In this document: piece by piece, positions 16,751 through 25,027 of the stretch
Position numbering within the stretch: position 1 is the stretch's first letter
Layout: every line of letters begins with the position of its first letter
From: CAYRWR01 sp964428015
GTDB lineage: Bacteria; Spirochaetota; Brevinematia; Brevinematales; CAYRWR01
Direction of reading: 5' to 3'
DNA: 64,000 bases
Assembly: GCA_964428015.1 (NCBI GenBank)
Contig: CAYRWR010000020.1
Span: forward strand, 1-64,000
The notes under the pieces: model-generated
Told to the model about the DNA's origin: nothing
The model's input: the letters and a program-made list of their open reading frames with translations, nothing else
The model's database searches: none
Made by a program: the position numbers and the translations under genes

Positions 16751-17670
16751 GGCCTTTTCCTCAACAAGAAATCCCGAATGGCTGACCCGATCCTGCGGAA
16801 AAACAGGCTGATACCTTTTTTACCAAAACGCAGGGAGTAATCCTTCAAGGCATCTTCCAGGTCTACATGAGCATATTTTTCTTTGAGAAAATGCCAGTGA
16901 TCCAGCACCCAGATATAGAGGTCACCTTCGGTACGGCCGGGAAAAGCCCGTAATACATTATAATAATTTATACTGAACACCACTGGGGTGTACATTTCAT
17001 AAAACCAGCTTTTTACAGCTTCTTTCCAAGTATATTCTTTATTATCTTTTTCACTGATGAGATATTTGTAATTATTGATGTGTTCCAGGAGCCGGTAGTA
17101 ACCCCAGGGCGTGGTCAGCTGTATCTGACTGTCCTTTACCAGACTGTCTATTCCGGTATGGTCCAGAAAATATTTTTTAGAATGAGCCAGGAGCAGCCCT
17201 TTTTCCACGTTTTCGTTTTCTTCTATGTCAACCCGGGTCAAAAGTTCGATGACCTGGGCGTCTATAAATTCCTGGCCGTTTTCACGGGCTACACTGACCC
17301 GATGATTACCGTCTTTTACGAAATAATGTTCACCCAGCTGGTACAATTCCACCGGAGGAAGTTCTACATTGTCCATACGCAGTATATCCACATTTTCCCA
17401 CCGGGAGCGGTTGTGGGGGTGCCGGGGCATGAAATTCCGGTCAAAGTCCTGGTAACGCCCTTCACTGCCAATGATCTTGTCCAGGCTCACAGTCCTAAGA
17501 CCGCGATAGACCATTCCGTGAGGGGAAAGCATGTGCTTCACTTCATCAAATTGCAGAAGCGCGTTGTCTTTTTTGAAGAGTCTTGAGAAAACATCCCCAA
17601 AAAAGGCCTTACTCTGGGCTTTGTCAAAATCTGCCTTGGCCCGGGCTTTCTTAAAAGGATCCATCAACAT
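16747..17670 (-). CDS. ParB/sulfiredoxin-fold protein with a DGNHR motif
   Basis: The 307-aa protein has an N-terminal ParB/Srx-like core (about residues 60-150). A strand with VELPPVELYQLGEHYFVKDG leads into DGNHRVSVAR, the position of the nucleotide-binding GxxR/DGHHR loop of ParB-like CTPases and sulfiredoxins. The C-terminal half (about 170-307) is unassigned and rich in aromatic and basic residues. There is no HTH like that of chromosomal ParB, so a segregation role is not supported. Homologues are often just called ParB-like or transcriptional regulators. It sits between the phosphoesterase and nadK genes in the same operon. ATG 17670 or 17664 are both possible. Confidence 0.72.
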   Translation of the reverse strand: MLMDPFKKARAKADFDKAQSKAFFGDVFSRLFKKDNALLQFDEVKHMLSPHGMVYRGLRTVSLDKIIGSEGRYQDFDRNFMPRHPHNRSRWENVDILRMDNVELPPVELYQLGEHYFVKDGNHRVSVARENGQEFIDAQVIELLTRVDIEENENVEKGLLLAHSKKYFLDHTGIDSLVKDSQIQLTTPWGYYRLLEHINNYKYLISEKDNKEYTWKEAVKSWFYEMYTPVVFSINYYNVLRAFPGRTEGDLYIWVLDHWHFLKEKYAHVDLEDALKDYSLRFGKKGISLFFRRIGSAIRDFLLRKRP

Positions 17671-17676
17671 AACCGA

Positions 17677-18351
17677 TTATATCTCCAAATTTAGTATCTG
17701 ATAATCATAACAGTTAATTACAGTTGTATCAAAATATTGAGTGACTCTTTCAATATTGCGGTCGTACAGATGGATATGGCCATGTAAAAGATAACGGGGC
17801 CGGTATTTTTCCATATACCACAGATAAGATTCAAAACCCGTGTGTGCTCTGTCTTCCTGGTCATGTATCCCCCGGGGAGGGGCATGGGTGACCAGTACAT
17901 CAACAAACCGACCGTTTATAAGTTTATTTTTAAGGAGTTGAGGAACTGTCTTCCACATCCGGCGTTTCATCTGAGTTTCAGAATACTGGTGGCTGCCACG
18001 GTTATAGAGGATGGAGCCCTCTAATCCCATGAAAATTCGATCCTGGATCATTTCAGTCCGCATATCCAGGTTTCTGCCTCCGAAATTGGATGTGCTGTCA
18101 TAATTGAATTGAGAAGAAAAGAAATCTTTATGGTCATTGGTACCGAATAAACGGGCACGATCTGTACCGTATTTATCATGATTACCGCAAACAAAAAGCA
18201 GGGGCTTTCCCAGACTGGATACAAGAAAGTCCAGATAATAACTGGGAAGGTCCCCGCAGGAAATAATTACATCTACATCACCGGCGATCGTGCGAACCTG
18301 AGGGCTATACAGCAGTTTATTGACTATATCGCTGACCGCTAATACTTTCAA
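17677..18351 (-). CDS. Calcineurin-like metallophosphoesterase
   Basis: The 224-aa protein has the motif set Asp8 (VSDIVN), CGD (Asp34), GNHD (57-59), THAPP and HGHIH, which coordinate two metals in this superfamily. The His of the usual first motif D-x-H is Val10 here. Some bacterial subgroups share that change, so activity is likely but metal geometry may differ. The substrate is unknown. The start is TTG, 5 nt after the stop of the 50-aa gene; the 16747 gene follows after 6 nt. Confidence 0.88.
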   Translation of the reverse strand: MKVLAVSDIVNKLLYSPQVRTIAGDVDVIISCGDLPSYYLDFLVSSLGKPLLFVCGNHDKYGTDRARLFGTNDHKDFFSSQFNYDSTSNFGGRNLDMRTEMIQDRIFMGLEGSILYNRGSHQYSETQMKRRMWKTVPQLLKNKLINGRFVDVLVTHAPPRGIHDQEDRAHTGFESYLWYMEKYRPRYLLHGHIHLYDRNIERVTQYFDTTVINCYDYQILNLEI

Positions 18352-18356
18352 ATAGT

Positions 18357-18509
18357 TCAGGCCTCTTGTATATGAGCTTCTATGAACTTATCAAAATCAG
18401 GTCTGCTCATCTGGTCTTTATAAAATTCCCAGATAACATCTTTGGCTTCTTCTTTTGTATCAAACTTCATTCCTTTTCCGGCACCGTCCAGGGTTACTCT
18501 AAATGGCAT
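18357..18509 (-). CDS. Conserved-looking 50-aa protein heading the recN operon
   Basis: I do not recognise it. The product is MPFRVTLDGAGKGMKFD, then a charged helix-like tail ending in EAHIQEA. It has no membrane segment. ATG 18509 follows AAGGAG at a 7-nt spacing and the promoter at 18584-18611. The longer in-frame reading from 18557 has no such site. Its position, first in an operon with the phosphoesterase, ParB-like, nadK and recN genes, suggests a real small gene. Confidence 0.7.
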   Translation of the reverse strand: MPFRVTLDGAGKGMKFDTKEEAKDVIWEFYKDQMSRPDFDKFIEAHIQEA

Positions 18510-18583
18510 AAGCCCACTCCTTGTCTTACTTCCAGCTGCAGGAGAAATTGATAACATGCAGTCTGGTATTTCTGTATTAAAAT

Positions 18584-18611
18584 ATTATATTGTAAGTAAC
18601 TAAAAAGTCAA
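18584..18611 (-). promoter_or_regulatory. Promoter of the nadK-recN operon
   Basis: TTGACT (18611-18606), 16 nt and TATAAT (18589-18584) sit about 75 nt before the first ATG. Confidence 0.75.
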
Positions 18612-18633
18612 CCCAGAAATGAAAATATCTGTT

Positions 18634-19287
18634 TTATGGGGTGTTTTTCTGACTGTTTTGATAATCATTGATGATTTTTCTGTTTGCCTCTACCTTTGCC
18701 ATACGCTGATCGATAACTATGTAATAATCCAGAATCCCGTTTTTAATACGGTATAATTCATCTTCAAAGTCAAAATTTTTGCCTCCAAACTGCATATCCA
18801 TTTTGGGACCTTTGATGGCATCGGCCTTTTGCGCGTATTGGATGGCATAGTCCCAATATCCCCTGGCATGTTCGTAGCGTAGCTGGGCATGATCAAAAGC
18901 CCACTTGTAATCTTCAAAAAACTCCTGATTAAAGAAATATATTTTTTCCTTCATGTAATAATTTCCATAGGTAATATACTCTTTGGTCAACATCAGGCAG
19001 ATATGCATCATAAGCAGATTCTGATATTTTTGGTATTGCAGCTCATTAGTGATAGGTACTAATGCTTTGATAGGGTGATCAAAAGGCAAAGCAAAAGCCA
19101 ATTCCAGATAAAAAATATTGCGGGTGATGGAATCTTCATCCGCGTATAGCCAGACATTATATATCCGATAGAAGTCTTCTTTGTACCGGAGTTTCTGCGG
19201 TAGGGGTTTAAACCCATAATCCTGTATTTTTGAATATCCGGTAACTGCTGATAAAAGCAATATCAAAAGAAGTGTCATTTTTCTCAT
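18634..19287 (-). CDS. Exported protein of unknown function
   Basis: The 217-aa protein has a cleavable signal peptide (charged MRKM, then a hydrophobic core to about residue 18). The mature part is alpha-helical and rich in Tyr, Phe and charged residues, with no Cys and no motif I recognise. The helical spacing of YxxA and WxxA-type patterns (WAFDHAQLRYEHARGYWDYA) could be TPR-like, but I would not assign a repeat family. It stands alone between the recN operon promoter and the WbaP-like gene. Confidence 0.6.
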   Translation of the reverse strand: MRKMTLLLILLLSAVTGYSKIQDYGFKPLPQKLRYKEDFYRIYNVWLYADEDSITRNIFYLELAFALPFDHPIKALVPITNELQYQKYQNLLMMHICLMLTKEYITYGNYYMKEKIYFFNQEFFEDYKWAFDHAQLRYEHARGYWDYAIQYAQKADAIKGPKMDMQFGGKNFDFEDELYRIKNGILDYYIVIDQRMAKVEANRKIINDYQNSQKNTP

Positions 19288-19337
19288 GTATTCACCTCTT
19301 CACTATTATCGGGTGAATAGCAGATTTTCTCAAGGTA

Positions 19338-20783
19338 TCAATATGCGCCTTTACCCCGAATTACTTCCCAGGGTGTCCGGATCAAAATAATGATATCCAG
19401 CCATAGGTTCCAGTTTTGAACATACCAGATATCAGTCTGTATCCGGAAGTTATAATCGGTGTCGCTTCTACCGCTCACCTGCCAAAGACCGGTAATTCCC
19501 GGTACCACGGAGCTTATGATATTAAAAGGTTCTCCGATTTGTTCCAGCTCAGAGGGTAGATAAGGCCTGGGGCCAATCAGACTCATTTCACCTTTAAAGA
19601 CATTTATAATCTGGGGTAATTCGTCCAGTGAAGTGTTTCTTAAGAATTTTCCAATTTTAGTAATTCTGGGGTCTTCTTTTAACTTCCAGAATTTTTCAAA
19701 ATGTTCTTTGGCTTTTTTGTCTTTTTTTAGTATTTCTTTTAATTTTTCTTCAGCATCTATATACATGGAACGAAATTTGAGTGCTTTAAATATTTTTCCA
19801 TTTTTTCCGATTCTCTCCTGAATAAAAAACACAGGTCCAGGGGATGTTATTTTGATCAACACCGCAAACACTAAAAACAGTGGTGAAATAATTGAGAATA
19901 TCAAAGTACTTAGAACAAGATCAAAAATTCTTTTTATTACCAGATTGGTAGGAGAATTCAGGCTGTTATGTATTTTTATCATAAAGAGTTTTTCACGGAA
20001 TAAATAGTGCAGTTCAGAGTTGAATATGGATACACCCTGTAAATCCGGTATCATTATTACTCTACGGACATATTTGTACACATGGTTGATGAGGTTGCGT
20101 AACACTTCAGGTGGATAGGGTACAGCAATAAACACAGTATCCACATTGAGTTCTGAAACTATTTCCGTAAAATTAGCAATTTCACCGTAGATTTTATAGG
20201 ACTTTCCATTAATTTCCAGGGTTTTTCCGGTTTGTCTGGGATCATCATCCAGAAAGCCTAATATCTTATAACCTAGGTGTTCTTCGTGTGTAATCCCTTT
20301 GACAGTGGCTAAAGCCATTTCTCCGGCGCCTAAAATAATGACGTTTTCCTTCCAGGGACCAAGTTTATACAATAACTTTTTTCCCCAGTAACGGAAAAGC
20401 GGAAAGATGAATAGACTGCTCACCCAGAGCAATACAAAGAAAAGGCGTAAGACGTTAACATGTTGGCGAAGGAGATAAAATGTCACTGCTATAAAAAAAA
20501 GTGAAAGAGTCAGGGATTTTACCAGTGTACGGGTCTCTTCCCAGAACGGATATCTGGTACGGTATAGTCCTGCGAAAAAGAAAAACACCACTATGACAAT
20601 CGGCACCCAGTACATAGAAGCAGTGTAACTTAAGGTGAAAGTAAAAGTAGGAAGACCGGGGATAAAAAGGTCTACAACTGTACGTCTGATTATGACTGCG
20701 ATAAATACTGCGACATAATAGGCACTAAGATCCAGGGCCAGGAGACTCAGGTACTGCAGAATCTTCTTCAGCCATTTGTTCAT
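19338..20783 (-). CDS. Undecaprenyl-phosphate sugar phosphotransferase (WbaP/WcaJ-like)
   Basis: The 481-aa inner-membrane protein has four N-terminal helices and a CoA-binding-like Rossmann segment (VIILGAGEMALATV...ILGFLDDD). A fifth hydrophobic helix leads to the C-terminal bacterial sugar transferase domain with SPGPVFFIQERIGKNGK, LKFRSM, LDELPQIINVFKGEMSLIGP and GITGLWQVSGRS. It transfers a sugar-1-phosphate to undecaprenyl phosphate, the first step of many exopolysaccharide or O-antigen pathways. No other glycan-assembly genes are adjacent. ATG 20783 has GGAGG at 7 nt; a longer reading to 20825 lacks one. Confidence 0.93.
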   Translation of the reverse strand: MNKWLKKILQYLSLLALDLSAYYVAVFIAVIIRRTVVDLFIPGLPTFTFTLSYTASMYWVPIVIVVFFFFAGLYRTRYPFWEETRTLVKSLTLSLFFIAVTFYLLRQHVNVLRLFFVLLWVSSLFIFPLFRYWGKKLLYKLGPWKENVIILGAGEMALATVKGITHEEHLGYKILGFLDDDPRQTGKTLEINGKSYKIYGEIANFTEIVSELNVDTVFIAVPYPPEVLRNLINHVYKYVRRVIMIPDLQGVSIFNSELHYLFREKLFMIKIHNSLNSPTNLVIKRIFDLVLSTLIFSIISPLFLVFAVLIKITSPGPVFFIQERIGKNGKIFKALKFRSMYIDAEEKLKEILKKDKKAKEHFEKFWKLKEDPRITKIGKFLRNTSLDELPQIINVFKGEMSLIGPRPYLPSELEQIGEPFNIISSVVPGITGLWQVSGRSDTDYNFRIQTDIWYVQNWNLWLDIIILIRTPWEVIRGKGAY

Positions 20784-20813
20784 TCCGCTCCCTCCATGAA
20801 AGTGCATGTTAGT

Positions 20814-20842
20814 ATGATAACACAAAAGTCATCAAATGACAA
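20814..20842 (-). promoter_or_regulatory. Promoter of the WbaP-like gene
   Basis: TTGTCA (20842-20837), 17 nt and TATCAT (20819-20814) precede the ATG by 30 nt. Confidence 0.6.
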
Positions 20843-20855
20843 TTAAACCTAACTT

Positions 20856-20892
20856 TAAAAAAAAACCGGGTTGTGTTTAACAACCCGGTTAC
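20856..20892 (-). terminator. Terminator after the duplicated lipoprotein gene
   Basis: AACCGGGTTGT (20864-20874) pairs perfectly with ACAACCCGGTT (20880-20890), and a long T-run follows on the minus strand. Confidence 0.9.
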
Positions 20893-20907
20893 GATAAATA
20901 TGTTTGA

Positions 20908-21567
20908 TTATTGACCCAGAGTATCCAGTTGGCTATTCATTTTGTCGGCAAACTCATTTCCTTTGGTACCCAACTCTTTATTGATCTGAGGGATTTCTTT
21001 TTTAACAGCACCCATAAGTTTGTTTTTAAACTCGGTATAGTCCATGGAATAACGCAATACAACACGATAGTATTTGGTAGAAGTTTCCCCTTCTACTTCC
21101 TGAACATATTCCCAGTATGTACCGTTGTTCATAACTCCGCCAGTGTCAACATTACGGGAAATAGCCGCAGCTGTTTCTGAGAAATAAGTGTCCAATTCAC
21201 CAGTGTCATTCAACATACCTTCAGTGGCTCTGACCATTTCCACGGAAGTGAGCTGCTTGATGATACCAGCCAACAGGACAGCTTTTTCCATTTTGACATC
21301 ATACATGGCTTTTTCCAAGGTAGGTCTTTGCTTTGCAGCTTTGAAGTAAATTTTCTTGGTGCCATCAGCATCTTTAGCGACCATCCAGTCTTCATCATAG
21401 ACCCAAGAGGGAGCAGGATCGGGTTCTTTACGCAACACGTAAATATCGATCTTAGGCGCTTTCTTGCTGTTATCTACCTGGGGGGTAGGGTCAGCTTTTT
21501 TTTCGCCACAAGCTGCCAGCAGGGACAGCATCAGGACACTGGAAAACACAAACAACATTTTTTTCAT
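20908..21567 (-). CDS. Duplicated lipoprotein, copy A
   Basis: The 219-aa protein has lipobox LLAAC (Cys20) followed by GEKKADPTPQ. The body is helical, and I do not recognise a domain. The related large lipoprotein upstream suggests an envelope protein set of LPP20/FlgT-like type. It is almost identical to copy B at 21694. The DNA from 21126 to the start codon matches 21912-22353 base for base as I read it, while the last third differs (ending GTKGNEFADKMNSQLDTLGQ here). It has its own Shine-Dalgarno site (AGGAGG) and is flanked by terminators at 21648 and 20856. Confidence 0.85.
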   Translation of the reverse strand: MKKMLFVFSSVLMLSLLAACGEKKADPTPQVDNSKKAPKIDIYVLRKEPDPAPSWVYDEDWMVAKDADGTKKIYFKAAKQRPTLEKAMYDVKMEKAVLLAGIIKQLTSVEMVRATEGMLNDTGELDTYFSETAAAISRNVDTGGVMNNGTYWEYVQEVEGETSTKYYRVVLRYSMDYTEFKNKLMGAVKKEIPQINKELGTKGNEFADKMNSQLDTLGQ

Positions 21568-21647
21568 ATTCTTTCCTCCTGTCGAATTTAAATCTCAAGC
21601 TCAATATAACACGACTTTGGGTAGACTTCAAATTTTTACTTAGATAA

Positions 21648-21677
21648 TAAAAAAGAGGCCGTCTTTCGACGGCCTCA
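21648..21677 (-). terminator. Terminator between the duplicated lipoprotein genes
   Basis: GAGGCCGTC (21655-21663) and GACGGCCTC (21668-21676) form a 9-bp stem with a 4-nt loop, followed by a T-run on the minus strand. It should limit readthrough from copy B into copy A. Confidence 0.9.
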
Positions 21678-21693
21678 ATATAGATCAGAATGA

Positions 21694-22353
21694 TTATTGA
21701 CCCAGAGCATCCAGCTGGCTATTCATTTTGTTAACCAGGTCATCACCTTTAAGTTTGAGATCCTGGTTGATACGGGGAGCTTCTTTCTTAACAGCACCCA
21801 TGAGTTTGTTTTTAAACTCGGTATAGTCCATGGAATAACGCAGAACTGCACGGTAGTATTTGGTAGAAGTTTCACCTTCTACTTCCTGAACATATTCCCA
21901 GTAAGTACCGCTGTTCATAACTCCGCCAGTGTCAACATTACGGGAAATAGCCGCAGCTGTTTCTGAGAAATAAGTGTCCAATTCACCAGTGTCATTCAAC
22001 ATACCTTCAGTGGCTCTGACCATTTCCACGGAAGTGAGCTGCTTGATGATACCAGCCAACAGGACAGCTTTTTCCATTTTGACATCATACATGGCTTTTT
22101 CCAAGGTAGGTCTTTGCTTTGCAGCTTTGAAGTAAATTTTCTTGGTGCCATCAGCATCTTTAGCGACCATCCAGTCTTCATCATAGACCCAAGAGGGAGC
22201 AGGATCGGGTTCTTTACGCAACACGTAAATATCGATCTTAGGCGCTTTCTTGCTGTTATCTACCTGGGGGGTAGGGTCAGCTTTTTTTTCGCCACAAGCT
22301 GCCAGCAGGGACAGCATCAGGACACTGGAAAACACAAACAACATTTTTTTCAT
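21694..22353 (-). CDS. Duplicated lipoprotein, copy B
   Basis: This 219-aa paralogue of copy A has the same signal and lipobox (LLAAC). The first two thirds are essentially identical. Differences begin near residue 147 (VMNSG here, VMNNG in copy A) and dominate the C-terminal 35 residues (KLKGDDLVNKMNSQLDALGQ). It follows the 438-aa lipoprotein gene after 29 nt and so is probably co-transcribed with it. A terminator follows, so copy B and the large lipoprotein may be expressed differently from copy A. Confidence 0.85.
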   Translation of the reverse strand: MKKMLFVFSSVLMLSLLAACGEKKADPTPQVDNSKKAPKIDIYVLRKEPDPAPSWVYDEDWMVAKDADGTKKIYFKAAKQRPTLEKAMYDVKMEKAVLLAGIIKQLTSVEMVRATEGMLNDTGELDTYFSETAAAISRNVDTGGVMNSGTYWEYVQEVEGETSTKYYRAVLRYSMDYTEFKNKLMGAVKKEAPRINQDLKLKGDDLVNKMNSQLDALGQ

Positions 22354-22382
22354 AGGTACATCCTCCTATAGATTTTACAAAA

Positions 22383-23699
22383 TTATTCCAAAGTAAATAT
22401 CAGTTCGTTACCGCGTACTTCCTGAAGATCGAAATTTTCAAACCCAGGCTGGTTAGGCAAATACTCAAACAGGCGGTCCATGAGATCAGTAGGATTGCCT
22501 TCAAATTTCACGTAGTAATCATAAACCCCGTCGCTCTTGGAGCCGGACTTGAGGTCCACGCTCTTTACACCACTCACGTTCTTCACGGATGTAGTGAATT
22601 TGGAAGCGTCTTTATAGGATGAGACTCCGCTCAACCGTACGAAATAGACTCTACCATCTTTTACATATTTTTTCAAAGTAGGGATGAGTTTTTTCATGAT
22701 TTTTTTTGCAGCTAACTGGATACTTAGTTTGATAGCGCCATTCAGGTTAGCAGAAGCCTGTTCACCGCCGCCAAGCTGGAAGGTATCTATCAACTTACCG
22801 GTGGTGCGGACATATACCTTGACGTCAAGGTAAGCGGTGGCACGGTTACCACTATAGGTTACAGAGGGAGTTACTTCAGCATACATTTCCGCATGGATAG
22901 CGTTTGCTAAGAGCTGTCCGATACCTACAGAGCCGGAAGTTTCTTCCTGTAGAAGATTGCGTTCTTCAGCCAGGGTTTCCATGGTATCCGCATCAAAAGT
23001 AGTGATATTGGCAGCTGAAAGCTCCTTGTTGATGTAACCTATTCCCCACTTTGCATATTCTGCTTGCATCTGATCTTTCACATATACAGGATCTTTGAGA
23101 TTGTAGGTGACCAGGAAAGTCAAAGAGGAAATATCCACGTCACTAAGATCTTCATCGGAAGTGTCAGTAGTAGTAGGGGTGACTGTGGTGGTAGTAGCGT
23201 TATTATTATTGACCACTGTCGTTGTGGTTGTATTCTTTGGTGTAGTGGTTGTATTGACTCCCAGACCATCCAGGTCTGCTTTAAGTTTTTTAATGTCAAT
23301 ATAGGCCTGGAGTTTCATTTCCATTTTGCCATTGGCATTAGCACTAGTTGTAGAAAGCCATTTTTTCTTCTTTTCGCTACTGGTGGCTTTAACTTCTCCC
23401 AAGATATAATAACGGGAGTTTTTGTAAGGAAGGAAATTGCTTTCAATCTGACTTTGTTTGGACTTGTAGCCGGACTCACCGATAATATATACGATACCCT
23501 GCTTCACTACTTCAGCAAAAGCATTCTGGCGGGCACCGGAAAAATCATCACCTATCCCCACGCCTACAAACATCTTGTCATCAGGCAGTGACTGGCTGAC
23601 CTGAGGGCTTCCCATGGGTCTGGCTGAATCATCGGTACAGGATACCACTGAAAAAGCCAGTATACATAATAACATTGGCATAAGGACAATGCGCTTCAT
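22383..23699 (-). CDS. Large lipoprotein with Thr/Asn-rich linker
   Basis: The 438-aa protein has lipobox VVSC (Cys21). The N-terminal domain (about residues 25-150) has FVGVGIGDDFSGARQNAFAE, resembling the LPP20/FlgT-N type in which a short motif precedes an alpha-beta domain. A low-complexity linker of Thr and Asn (about 160-190) follows, then a C-terminal region with a FlgT-like VTPSVTYSGNRATAYLDV and a final RNA-recognition-like alpha-beta fold (VYFVRLSGVSSYKDASKF). I infer an envelope structural protein. ATG 23699 is set by AGGAGGAG; an upstream ATG at 23765 would precede the promoter's -35 element. Confidence 0.75.
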   Translation of the reverse strand: MKRIVLMPMLLCILAFSVVSCTDDSARPMGSPQVSQSLPDDKMFVGVGIGDDFSGARQNAFAEVVKQGIVYIIGESGYKSKQSQIESNFLPYKNSRYYILGEVKATSSEKKKKWLSTTSANANGKMEMKLQAYIDIKKLKADLDGLGVNTTTTPKNTTTTTVVNNNNATTTTVTPTTTDTSDEDLSDVDISSLTFLVTYNLKDPVYVKDQMQAEYAKWGIGYINKELSAANITTFDADTMETLAEERNLLQEETSGSVGIGQLLANAIHAEMYAEVTPSVTYSGNRATAYLDVKVYVRTTGKLIDTFQLGGGEQASANLNGAIKLSIQLAAKKIMKKLIPTLKKYVKDGRVYFVRLSGVSSYKDASKFTTSVKNVSGVKSVDLKSGSKSDGVYDYYVKFEGNPTDLMDRLFEYLPNQPGFENFDLQEVRGNELIFTLE

Positions 23700-23727
23700 T
23701 ATTTCTCCTCCTGGATTGATAATTGTT

Positions 23728-23756
23728 AATGTAGCATTTATCCAGTAAATTTTCAA
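23728..23756 (-). promoter_or_regulatory. Promoter of the lipoprotein gene pair
   Basis: TTGAAA (23756-23751), 17 nt and TACATT (23733-23728) lie about 30 nt before ATG 23699. This rules out the longer reading that starts at 23765. Confidence 0.6.
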
Positions 23757-23782
23757 GGATTTCAAGCGTAATTTTTCTTCAG

Positions 23783-23809
23783 TTAACTTATTAAAAATGA
23801 ATAAGTTAA
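23783..23809. promoter_or_regulatory. Inverted repeat between divergent genes
   Basis: TTAACTTATT (23783-23792) and AATAAGTTAA (23800-23809) form a perfect 10-bp inverted repeat with a 7-nt spacer. It sits between the lipoprotein promoter and the mscS-like gene. No T-run follows, so an operator or leader hairpin is more likely than a terminator. Confidence 0.5.
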
Positions 23810-23872
23810 GCTCTACCTTGAAAAATATTAGTTCATTTATTAAAATAAATCCAGAAAATCAGGGAGTTTTTT

Positions 23873-25018
23873 ATGTCTTTGACCAATGCTGTGACCAATT
23901 CCATGACCTCCAATATAATAGTGAACATACCTATACTCAGCAATATTGCCCTGATGCAGAAAGAATTACTGGGAAACACCCTACAGGCATATCTGACCTC
24001 TCTTCTCGTTCTGGCGGTGAGTCTGCTGACTGTACTGTTAATACACAGGATTATCACACTGCTGGTAAAAAAATGGGATAAACAATCAAACGGCCATAAC
24101 TTTGAAGTCATACTGGATGAGCTGCGTAAAAACATACTCCCCTTGTTGTATTATGGATCCTTATTCCTTTCCACACGGTTTCTGAAATTGTCCCAGGGTG
24201 TGGCAAAATTCTTTAATATTGTCGGGGCTGTTCTGCTGACTTTTTTCCTACTGAAATTTATCAGCTCTATGGTCCGCTACTGGCTGGAGCACCGTATCCT
24301 GCAGAAAGAAACCGATCCGGATAAAATCCGTACTGTACAGAGTATACGCCCCATTATTAATATTTTTGTGTGGATTTTGGGTTCGATCTTTCTGTTATCC
24401 AACCTGGGATTTAACATATCCGCAGTGGTAGCTGGTCTGGGTATTTCCGGTATAGCCATCGCGCTGGCCGCCCAGGCTTTACTGGGAGACATGTTCAGCT
24501 ATTTTTCCATTCTGCTGGACCGCCCCTTTGAGCTGGGAGATTTTATCATCGTAGGGGAATTTATGGGGACGGTAGAGCATATCGGCATCAAGACTACCCG
24601 GCTGCGCAGTCTTAATGGGGAACAGCTCATTTTTTCCAACACCGACCTCACCGGGTCTCGTGTTAAAAATTATAAGCGAATGCATGAACGAAGAGTTGCT
24701 TTTACCATTGGAGTAACCTACGATACTCCACTGGATAAATTGGAAACCGTATTATCTATAATAAAAGAAGCTATTCAGAGTCAGGAACATACTCGTCTGG
24801 ATCGCTGTCATTTTGCCCGATATGGTGCTTCTTCACTGGACTATGAGGCCGTCTACTATGTACTTACCGGCGACTATAATGTATATATGGATACCCAGCA
24901 AGCCATCAATCTGTACATCGCCCGGCAGTTTGCCGCACAGGGGGTGGAGTTCGCCTTTCCTACTCAGACTCTATATGTCAAGAATGACACCAAAACTGTT
25001 TCTACGAAAAAGAAATAG
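23873..25018 (+). CDS. MscS-family mechanosensitive channel
   Basis: The 381-aa inner-membrane protein has about five helices. The last is the pore helix: SAVVAGLGISGIAIALAAQA has the Gly/Ala-packed pattern of MscS TM3, followed by LLGDMFSYFSILLDRPFELGDFI and the beta domain GTVEHIGIKTTRLRSLNGE. It would release solutes on hypo-osmotic shock. ATG is preceded by GGGAG. The paraoxonase-like gene follows after 9 nt and the thioesterase after that, forming an operon. Confidence 0.95.
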   Translation: MSLTNAVTNSMTSNIIVNIPILSNIALMQKELLGNTLQAYLTSLLVLAVSLLTVLLIHRIITLLVKKWDKQSNGHNFEVILDELRKNILPLLYYGSLFLSTRFLKLSQGVAKFFNIVGAVLLTFFLLKFISSMVRYWLEHRILQKETDPDKIRTVQSIRPIINIFVWILGSIFLLSNLGFNISAVVAGLGISGIAIALAAQALLGDMFSYFSILLDRPFELGDFIIVGEFMGTVEHIGIKTTRLRSLNGEQLIFSNTDLTGSRVKNYKRMHERRVAFTIGVTYDTPLDKLETVLSIIKEAIQSQEHTRLDRCHFARYGASSLDYEAVYYVLTGDYNVYMDTQQAINLYIARQFAAQGVEFAFPTQTLYVKNDTKTVSTKKK

Positions 25019-25027
25019 GAGCTCTCT

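Larger units (their letters stand above)
21126..22353. repeat. Tandem gene duplication with an identical 442-bp tract
   Basis: Positions 21126-21567 and 21912-22353 appear identical, offset by 786 bp. The 3' parts of the genes and the sequence upstream of each start differ. This pattern indicates a recent duplication or gene conversion restricted to the 5' two thirds of the two genes. Confidence 0.9.

Noticed and set aside
16747..17670. Chromosome-partition ParB
   Set aside because: Only the ParB/Srx core motif is seen; there is no HTH domain or parA neighbour.
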